In this document: positions 60,201-64,000 of the stretch, piece after piece
How positions within the stretch are numbered: the stretch's first letter is position 1
Layout of the letters: every line of letters starts with the position of its first letter
Assembly (NCBI GenBank): GCA_025800105.1
Contig: JAOXSG010000063.1
Coordinates: 1 to 64,000 of the forward strand
Origin: Cohaesibacter sp.
GTDB taxonomy: Bacteria; Pseudomonadota; Alphaproteobacteria; Rhizobiales; Cohaesibacteraceae
Length of the DNA: 64,000 bases
Reading direction: 5' to 3'
Notes under the pieces: generated by a model
Told to the model about the DNA's origin: nothing
Seen by the model: the letters and a program-made list of their open reading frames with translations, nothing else
Databases searched by the model: none
Made by a program: the position numbers and the translations under genes

Positions 60201-61262
60201 GATCGCGCTGATTATAACATCAGCAGCAATGGCAGTGGTGGCTTTACCATTGCTGATACGCGCTCTGGTTCCAATGATGGCACCGATAATGTCAGCAATG
60301 TCGAGAATTTCGAATTTGCCGATGGCACGGTCAGTTCTGCCAATTTGCTCAATTCCGCGCCAACCGATATGCAAATGTCCAAAACGGATGTGGCAGAGAA
60401 TGCCAGTGTCGGTCAGGTGGTTGGCAAGCTTTCAACAACTGATGCCGATAGTGGCGATACCTTCACCTATAGCCTGACCAATGATGGCGGTGGCAAATTT
60501 GAGATTGTTGGGGATGAAGTGCGGGTCAAGAGCGCACTGGATTATGAGACCAACAGCAGCCACTCGATTTCTGTGAAAGTGGATGATTCTGCGGGCAACA
60601 GCTATAGCGAGAATTTCACCATCAATGTTGATGATTATGCCGAACAATCCGTTCAGGTTGGCGTGCGTCGCGGGGGCAGCAGCTCTGACGCCTATTATTA
60701 CAGCCAGAACCATAATGGCAACAATCAGGCAGAGAATGTCAATGGCACCAATTATGCCGATAATATCAAAGGCAATGGCGGCAATGACATTCTGCGCGGC
60801 AAGAATGGCAATGACACAATTGATGGCGGCTCCGGTAAAGACCAGATCCATGGTGGCAATAACAATGACCAGCTCAAGGGTGGCACGGACAATGACTATC
60901 TGAATGGTGGTGCGGGCACTGACAAATTGTGGGGTGAATCCGGCGATGATTTCCTTGATGGCGGCGATGGAAACGATCAGGCCTGGGGTGGAGATGGCAA
61001 TGATACCTATCTCTTTGAACAAGGCGATGATCGGGACAGCTTTAACGGTGGTGCCGGATCGTCCTGGACTGACACAGTGCAGGTTGGCAGCTCTGCCGGG
61101 GATTACAATACCGACTGGACCGTCAATGTGACCACCTCTGGTGTGACCACCACACAAGATGGCAACAAGCTTTTGTTTGATCAGGATGATGTGAGCGGCA
61201 CAATCAACTTGTCTGATGGCAGTCAGTTGAGCTTTGAAAATGTTGAGCAGATTCACTGGTAA
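48267..61262 (+). CDS. Giant cadherin/VCBS-repeat, RTX-containing type I-secreted adhesin-like protein (~4330 aa)
   Basis: Start MADEKNTPS preceded by AAGGAAGAAG; ~99-aa tandem repeats (TDIAISGxSxxEN..GAVVGTLTTTD...SYSENITISISDVNDAP); RTX nonapeptides GGxGxDxx near C-terminus; divergent from type I secretion genes. Confidence 0.95.
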   Translation: MADEKNTPSTSAIANKNNEVHRAQNSVQKAEADRSANSVHDYDTQSQSPSRMDILNPNLHYGNNLEDEKLISDSHTSSGARNGDGDEFSARSSGSSAGSSVSSLSNDQGSGSDIAGSPTFSSGSDLPSARFGGQFQRQASQQDGALSDAGNSPSNANGGANAGAGADDFALFSSSSSAAPSGNTGGGAQGPGNQAPTDLDLSATSVDENAQGAVIGILSVRDDSDENHTYEVNDDRFEIIEQDGKTILKLKDGVSLDYEKEGDSLDLIITVTDEQGASYSETFSLTIADINEAVEAQGASVTTDEDASRLDGQLVAKDPDGDQLTFSLVSGPSEGSVTLNADGSYSFVPGDDFQFLAAGESRTVSFQYRVEDGRGSSDTETVTIKVTGNNDAPSAVELSNTALDENADGVVVGTLSTSDLDLSDSHSYSVNDPRFEIVEQGGNFVLKVKDGISFDYEKDGETLSLDITVQDSSGASLTQNFVLSVNDLNEAVIADDASETTSENTAFSSSVSATDGDGDVVSYSLVAQPGQGSVVMNADGSYRFDPGADFDDLAVGESRSITFDYVASDGKGSTDTATVTINVTGTNDGPSAVQISSASIAENSAGAVVGGLTTLDVDASDSHSYSVSDSRFEVVDDNGTMTLKLKDGVSLDYENENGSVDVTVTSNDGNGGIVSEAITVTLINQNDAPTDIAISGTSLDENDAGAVVGTLTTTDADGGDSHTYTVSDSRFEVKDDGNGNMQLKLKDGQSLDHEAENGSVTVSVTTTDSNGGSYSEDITISVTDQNDAVDAADLLENMSEDRTMQFPIYANDQDGDSITLTILTQPSQGTITPNGGPVGNGSTQWIMFNPGNDFQDLAAGESRDVTFTYRAEDGNGSSDIGTVTLRVQGTNDAPTAVLIDDTHVAENAAGAIVGTLSTSDVDSSDTHTYSVSDNRFEIGTDGNGDPVLKLKDGVSLDHEAADSITVAVTTNDGNGGSHIQNIVVSVDDVNEGPSDIAISGTSVAENAAGAVIGTLTTTDADGGDSHSYTVSDSRFEVKDDGNGNMQLKLKDGQSLDHEAENGSVTVSVTTNDGNGGTYSENVTITISDVNDGPSDIAISGNSIAENAAGAVVGTLTTTDQDGGDSHSYTVSDSRFEVKDDGNGNMQLKLKDGQSLDREAENGSVTVSVTTTDGNGGSYSENITVSISDVNDAPTDIAISGTSIAENDDGAVVGTLTTTDDDSGNSHSYTVSDSRFEVKDDGNGNMQLKLKDGQSLDREAENGSVTVSVTTNDGNGGSCSENITISISDVNDAPTDIAISGNSINENDDGAVVGTLTTTDDDGGNSHSYTVSDSRFEIKDDGNGNMQLKLKDGQSLDHEAENGSVTVSVTTNDGNGGTYSENITVTIANQNDGPSDIAISGTSVTENDDGAVVGTLTTTDQDSGDSHTYTVSDSRFEVINDNGAMKLKLKDGQSLDREAENGSVTVSVTTNDGNGGSYSENITISISDVNEAPTDIAISGTTVAENAAGAVVGTLTTTDPDNGDSHSYTVSDSRFEVKDDGNGNMQLKLKDGVSLDHESASSVTVSVTSNDGNGGSYSEDITVSVSDVNEAPTSLDVPSSGSIAINNAGFEAQSIIEGHSIYRNIDGWDTTGQIVGLWDPNASGFGGNAAEGENTAFLMRDATVSQTLDETLKPGAGYSLSVKVGDRDGVGEATGWEIRLYAGNQLLGSVDNSDFNPGDGQFIDATLSLSAEQLKAFSAHYGQALRIELFNTGNSDEVNFDDVRLTSSVEIAVDENDSNGTAITQIGVNDPDDGDTHTYSLVDDANGAFSIDANTGIISVADGSKIDYETAQSMNVTVRVTDSGGLSHDQVVAIAVKDSNDGPSDIAISGNSVAENAAGAVVGTLTTTDADGGDSHTYTVSDSRFEVVDDNGTMKLKLKDGQSLDRETENGSVTVSVTTTDSNGGSYSESITINISDVNDAPTDIAISGTSIAENDDGAVVGTLTTTDQDSGNSHTYTVSDSRFEVIDDNGTMKLKLKDGQSLDRESENGSVTVSVTTNDGNGGSYSENITITISDVNDAPTDIAISGTSINENDDGAVVGTLTTTDADSGDSHSYTVSDSRFEVINDNGAMKLKLKDGQSLDHEAENGSVTVSVTTNDGNGGSYSENITVTIADVNDGPSDIAISGSSIAENAAGAVVGTLTTTDQDSGDSHTYTVSDSRFEVINDNGAMKLKLKDGQSLDREAENGSVDVTVTTNDGNGGSYSESITINISNVNEAPTDIAISGNSVAENAAGAVVGTLTTTDPDSGDSHSYTVSDSRFEVKDDGNGNMQLKLKDGVSLDHESESSVTVSVTSNDGNGGSYSENITVSVNDANDAPDNIMLSSNSANLLTNGSFESASLPSGAGGNYAQTGWTSNSGGTIETWNNFIGYTASDGNNLIELDKNANHQDSIQQSVTTEAGKTYNLSFDTIGRSGGGDDMIEVYWNGQKVGEVTASSTSQWEKATFEVVGTGGNDVLEFRETAGGDTGGGALMDNVSLQEAVYSVDENAAGSVIGTLTSSDDDRSDSHTYSVSDSRFEVINDNGAMKLKLKDGQSLDHEAENGSVTVTITSNDGNGGTYNEDFTISVNDVNEAPTDINLSANSVDENDAGAVVGTLTTTDADVGDSHTYSVSDSRFEVINDNGAMKLKLKDGVSLDHEAASSVSVRVTTNDGNGGTYNEDFSITVNDVNDIHLANSNSVALEDSTGVLNFHAPTQLPSGSGYSFEIVTAPAQGSVGNLYGNTFFYNTSTNSDGSEANFDYLGAGESTTITMQYRAVADDGSKSNIATHTFEVRGRNDYPDDIQLSNSSVQENSAGAVVGVLTSLDKDQNDTHTYTVNDNRFEVKDDGNGNMQLKLKDGVSLDHEQVSSITVRVTSNDGNGGTYSEDMVISVSDGNDAPTDIAISGSSVAENAAGAVVGTLTSTDTDSGDSHTYTVSDSRFEVVDDNGAMKLKLKAGQSLDHEGENGSVDVTVTSNDGNGGTYSESITISISDANDAPTDIALGVTRSATVTNASFEANALADGVSIDSAPSGWTLTANRGGTWDISGDKYHGQAIDGENLAFLDGQGGTLSQTLSETLSANTDLNLSVKVGLHDFGSTPPGYEVRLYAGNTLLKSVDEGDVPLVGNQMTEVTLTLSQDELKAFSAQYGQALRIELVGDNTGDNYHFDEVKLDVTDYSNSASSASVAENADGAIITSLTTIDQDSSDSHTYTVSDNRFEIVEDSNGIVQLKLKAGQSLDNETEASVNLTITTNDGNGGTHSENITVNVTDVNEAITGITVTGSQSVQESLGHRAGYLSPGHTNPQGQEVAALQAQDGDSGDSHTYSIVSATDQDGNSVAIDNAFPFEIQGNKVVVKSGATLDHESVDQYNIVVQAQDSGGNTATTSVSVDVTDYSTYFHGLDRIYGHGGASIALDGNDYASGSSENDTINGRGGDDTLIGNGGDDTINGGDHNDTLTGGGGNDRIEGGSGTDKAIYSGNRSDYSVTQNSNGTYTIVDTRSGSPDGTDTVSGVENFQFADGTLTVGNLVGGNFAPTDIALSANNVSENSSGAVVGNLSSTDANSGDSHTYTVSDSRFEVINDNGTMKLKLKDGQSLDHESADSISVSITTNDGNGGTYSENFTINVADVNEAPTGISVSGSQSVQESVTDGGSIGSSYDPAGVSVATLTTQDVDSGESHSYSILSATDNNGNAVSIDSSFPFEVQGNQIVVKAGASLDHESVSQYNIVVQSTDSGGETVSTNVQVSVSDYEGSKAKDGNSETIRGTSEEDNIVAGDGADTIHAGDGNDVINAMTGNARSWDDGATDKVYGEGGDDYMLAGFGAGEVYDGGSGTDTVSFEHFGGGNSVDVNLSNGDYSLKFHHTQAGNGSISNVENVTGSHSDDNLTGDNNANEIRGLNGNDNLQGMGGNDTLKGNEGNDIVAGNSGNDTIEGNEGDDRLAGNTGNDTIDGGTGTDTAVYSGDRADYNISSNGSGGFTIADTRSGSNDGTDNVSNVENFEFADGTVSSANLLNSAPTDMQMSKTDVAENASVGQVVGKLSTTDADSGDTFTYSLTNDGGGKFEIVGDEVRVKSALDYETNSSHSISVKVDDSAGNSYSENFTINVDDYAEQSVQVGVRRGGSSSDAYYYSQNHNGNNQAENVNGTNYADNIKGNGGNDILRGKNGNDTIDGGSGKDQIHGGNNNDQLKGGTDNDYLNGGAGTDKLWGESGDDFLDGGDGNDQAWGGDGNDTYLFEQGDDRDSFNGGAGSSWTDTVQVGSSAGDYNTDWTVNVTTSGVTTTQDGNKLLFDQDDVSGTINLSDGSQLSFENVEQIHW
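50335..58140 (+). repeat. Tandem 297/300-bp coding repeats, interrupted by jelly-roll-like insert domains
   Basis: Repeat starts seen near 50335, 51246, 51546, 51846, 52146, 52446, 52743, 53850, 54147, 54444, 54741, 55038, 56104, 57015, with near-identical DNA. Confidence 0.9.
58519..58755 (+). other. RTX calcium-binding nonapeptide block 1
   Basis: SSENDTINGRGGDDTLIGNGGDDTINGGDHNDTLTGGGGNDRIEGGSGTD. Confidence 0.9.
59974..60200 (+). other. RTX calcium-binding nonapeptide block 2
   Basis: NANEIRGLNGNDNLQGMGGNDTLKGNEGNDIVAGNSGNDTIEGNEGDDRLAGNTGNDTIDGGTGTD. Confidence 0.9.
60745..61010 (+). other. RTX calcium-binding nonapeptide block 3
   Basis: NYADNIKGNGGNDILRGKNGNDTIDGGSGKDQIHGGNNNDQLKGGTDNDYLNGGAGTDKLWGESGDDFLDGGDGNDQAWGGDGNDTY. 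Confidence 0.9.
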
Positions 61263-61271
61263 GGAGACGAG

Positions 61272-62417
61272 ATGACGGCAGACTCCTATAAACAATTTTC
61301 AGCGCATCTGGCCAAGACACGGCAAGATCTGGAACAATGGGGGGAGGCCCCCGGCTTGTCCCAGACTTTGCATGATGTTGAGGGCCTGAGCGATGATCAG
61401 GCACGGGCCGCCTGCCGTCACCTTTGGGATGACCCCATCCAGATTGTGGCTCTTGGGGGGGAAGGACGCGATGTCTGGCGGGTTCGCTTTGCGGATCAGA
61501 CCTCTTTGGTTCTGATGTTTCGAAAGAATGATCAGCGGGCTGTGCTGGAGCGCAATGTGCTGCTGCATTTGTCCAAGCATGGCATTCCCGTGCCGCGCAT
61601 TCATACCGCCAAAGGGCATTGGTTGCTGACAGAAGATCTGGGTGATCAACGCTTGCCGATGCTGTTATCACAGCTGGTGTTTGATGATCAAAAGCGCTTG
61701 CTTGAGAGAGCGCTTGTCTCGCTTTTGGCTTTGCAAAAATGTGGTCATCAAATTGGTCTTAGCCGCAAGGTGGCACCGATTGGGGCCTCGGCCAACTGGC
61801 TGGCCAATTTGTTTGACGCCCCTGCCAAGCTGGCCGAGCTGGCTGGTGCACCCTCTCCTGCTCCCCGACTGGATCGTGATGCTTTGCAGGATTTGCTGAC
61901 CTGCAAGGACCGGCATTTTATCAAATGGGATGCCCGGCTGGGCAATGCCATGGCTGGCAAGAATGACAGCGTCAGATGGTTTGATTTTGAGCATTGCGGA
62001 TCTCGGGATCCGCTGGATGATCTGGCTTGGTTCTTTGGGGATGAAACCCTTGACAATGCTCTGGTGCAGGATGACTGGATCTTTGAAGAGATCCTGCCGC
62101 ATTTTTGCAAACATCGCCCTGTGCGCGAAGGTCAGCGTTATCTCCGAGTGATGGGCGTTTTGCATATGTGCATTCGGCTTTCCGTCCTTCTTGGCCGCAA
62201 GCAAGGCAGATTGTGGTGGGATCGCACTGATTGTCTCAATCAGGATTGTGCCATGGTCACCAAAGAGGCTTTTGAGAGCTTGTGCGCACGCACGGCTCTA
62301 TGGGCTGAACAAGATGCTCTGACGCGCCCGCTTGCTTTCTGGCTGAAAGAGGTGCCAGACGCCATCCAGACGGAGAAGAAAGCGCAGATTGGTCCTGTGA
62401 CCATTCACTTCAGATAA
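61272..62417 (+). CDS. Aminoglycoside/choline phosphotransferase-fold (APH-like) protein
   Basis: HFIKWDARLGNAMAGKNDSVRWFDFEHCGSRDPLDDLAWFFGDE (D-x4-N and DFE-like motifs); starts 10 bp after the adhesin stop. Confidence 0.75.
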   Translation: MTADSYKQFSAHLAKTRQDLEQWGEAPGLSQTLHDVEGLSDDQARAACRHLWDDPIQIVALGGEGRDVWRVRFADQTSLVLMFRKNDQRAVLERNVLLHLSKHGIPVPRIHTAKGHWLLTEDLGDQRLPMLLSQLVFDDQKRLLERALVSLLALQKCGHQIGLSRKVAPIGASANWLANLFDAPAKLAELAGAPSPAPRLDRDALQDLLTCKDRHFIKWDARLGNAMAGKNDSVRWFDFEHCGSRDPLDDLAWFFGDETLDNALVQDDWIFEEILPHFCKHRPVREGQRYLRVMGVLHMCIRLSVLLGRKQGRLWWDRTDCLNQDCAMVTKEAFESLCARTALWAEQDALTRPLAFWLKEVPDAIQTEKKAQIGPVTIHFR

Positions 62418-62606
62418 AAGCCTGATTGCGCTGATTGCAAAGCCTTGATCGTAAATGTTTTTTTACCTTACCATTAAAAAGCCTTACATCTTCTTGCCAT
62501 TCCCGTGTTCTGACTATCCCTATCATTGCATTGGGTAAAATCGATTAACGCAATATTAGACTCACTCTCCTAAACTTGGGCCAATCTATTTGTGAAAGAG
62601 AGTAAG

Positions 62607-63683
62607 ATGCTAGACACAATTGCAGATTTGGCACGAGAAAAATCCAGCGACAAGCGACGTGAATTGCTTGGCAAGGTCGCGGATCTCTTCTTTGATGGAG
62701 CAGAGCATCATACCCAACAAGAAGCCCTGATCTTTCGCGATATCGTCATGAAAATGCTGGATGAAGTGGATCTTGACGGGAGAGCCGAATTTTCGCAACG
62801 CGCAGCACCCCGTGCAGATTTGCCGGCCGATGTCGCCCGTCAATTGGCACAGGATGAAGTGGAAGTCGCCGGGCCAATGCTTCAGCATTCACCGGTTTTG
62901 ACCGATGATGATTTTGTCGAATTTTCCCAGAAACTGTCTCCAGCCCATCTTGTTTCCATTGCCCAGCGTGATCGTTTGAGTGGCACGGTTACGGATGCCC
63001 TGATTGAAAATGGCACCCGCGAAGTCTGGCATAAAGTGACGCAAAACCAAGGCGCCGAGATTACCGAAACCGGCTTTACCAAACTGGTTGACAATGCAGC
63101 AGATGACGCCATTTTGCAGGCAAGCCTGTGTTCACGGCCCGATATTCCGGCAAGTGTTGCAGAGCATTTGCTCCCCTTATTGCCAGAAGAAGGCAAACGA
63201 CGTCTGGCATGGCTGTTTGAACATGCAGCAGAGGAAGCAGAGGCTTTGGTCGGGCAGGCTCAGGAAGCCATGGTCAAGGAAAAGCTGGCGGGCAAAAGAG
63301 GGCGTATTGAGACCAAAATTCTGATCAAGGATGTCAAAGCCGGGGCTATGGATTTTTCTGCGGCTTTGGATCATCTGATTGAAGGGGATCGCACGCAGGA
63401 TATAATTCTGGCCTTGTCTGCCATTGCAGAGATTGAGGAAGCGGCTGTTTCTAATGCCTTTTACCAGATCAAGGATGAAGCCATTGCCATTTTGTGCAAA
63501 TCCACCGATGTTACAGAAGACACCTATGCCCGCCTGATTGGCTTGCGCTGCGATAAATTGCATTTGCCGCAATCCATGGTCGAGCGTAGCTTGGATCGTT
63601 ATAAGGTGATTGATCTGGGATCGTCCCAGCGGGCCATGCGATTTGTGCAAATGCGCAAAAGCCTTGCCAAAGCCTTGGCATAA
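62607..63683 (+). CDS. DUF2336 domain-containing protein
   Basis: MLDTIADLAREKSSDKRRELLGKVADLFFDGAEHHTQQEALIFRDIVMKMLDEVDLDGRAEFSQRAAPRADLPADVARQLAQDEVEVAGPMLQHSPVLTDDDFVE. Confidence 0.85.
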   Translation: MLDTIADLAREKSSDKRRELLGKVADLFFDGAEHHTQQEALIFRDIVMKMLDEVDLDGRAEFSQRAAPRADLPADVARQLAQDEVEVAGPMLQHSPVLTDDDFVEFSQKLSPAHLVSIAQRDRLSGTVTDALIENGTREVWHKVTQNQGAEITETGFTKLVDNAADDAILQASLCSRPDIPASVAEHLLPLLPEEGKRRLAWLFEHAAEEAEALVGQAQEAMVKEKLAGKRGRIETKILIKDVKAGAMDFSAALDHLIEGDRTQDIILALSAIAEIEEAAVSNAFYQIKDEAIAILCKSTDVTEDTYARLIGLRCDKLHLPQSMVERSLDRYKVIDLGSSQRAMRFVQMRKSLAKALA

Positions 63684-63711
63684 ATCTATTCAAGCAATCA
63701 CGATCTTTATA

Positions 63712-63740
63712 AAAAAGGGCCCTTTTGATGGGCCCTTTTT
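63712..63740. terminator. Bidirectional stem-loop terminator
   Basis: AAAAAGGGCCCTTTTGATGGGCCCTTTTT between convergent genes. Confidence 0.85.
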
Positions 63741-63766
63741 GTTTGCATTGACTTGTTTCTGCGCAC

Positions 63767-64000
63767 TTATGCTGGTGGAGCCTTGGCGGGTTGCGGCTCT
63801 GCCACCTGTTCGGGGCTTAGAACTTCGGCAATCGCTTCGCGGGACAGCTCCCCCTGAATTTCCCCTTCTTCATCCACCACTGGCACAGGATAGTCTGCAT
63901 TGATGGTTTCAGGCAGGATGTCCTCAAGCACAGCATCGGGGGCAACGATTGGCACATCTTCATAGATTTTTTCGCACAATGCGTCATCGCCATTGTCTTT
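63767..64000 (-). CDS. proV: C-terminal (CBS-domain) part of a glycine betaine/proline ABC transporter ATP-binding protein; continues outside window
   Basis: CEKIYEDVPIVAPDAVLEDILPETINADYPVPVVDEEGEIQGELSREAIAEVL; reading frame open to the window edge. Confidence 0.65.
   Translation of the reverse strand, partial: KDNGDDALCEKIYEDVPIVAPDAVLEDILPETINADYPVPVVDEEGEIQGELSREAIAEVLSPEQVAEPQPAKAPPA

Overview
Alphaproteobacterial-type chromosomal window, read by eye with no searches run. (1) 1..~1910: the end of an IS3-family element, then a small ORF and a large serine recombinase. (2) ~1916..18037: a ~16 kb integrative island inserted at the 3' end of a tRNA-Leu(CAG) gene. It carries a P4-type tyrosine integrase, an integrase remnant with an in-frame stop, AlpA, a HUH-like Rep, a DUF927 ATPase, a DUF3768 protein, an XRE regulator, three envelope ORFans and a serine resolvase with a candidate res site. 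It also carries a two-gene cargo module: a small TM protein plus an 1181-aa TPR/GreAB-C-like/PIN-like protein. I found a near-identical copy of the tRNA 3' end at 1916 and ACCCAC arm-type repeats at both ends. (3) 18.3-29.2 kb: an NDUFA9-like protein, a GH20 hexosaminidase, LysM/BON, and an Opp/Dpp-type ABC transporter with two substrate-binding proteins. (4) 29.6-35.9 kb: cobalamin riboswitch, btuB, btuF, btuC, btuD and an uncharacterised gene, with a nested hairpin between btuB and btuF. (5) A HI0933-family flavoprotein and cysD-cysNC. (6) 40.5-61.3 kb: a type I secretion locus (TolC, HlyD, two ABC subunits with strongly degenerate NBD motifs) divergent from a ~4330-aa cadherin/VCBS/RTX adhesin, followed 10 bp later by an APH-fold kinase-like gene. 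(7) A DUF2336 protein and the C-terminus of a ProV-like ATPase. The strongest candidates for something undescribed are the TM + TPR/PIN cargo module in the island and the ABC pair with eroded NBDs serving the giant adhesin.
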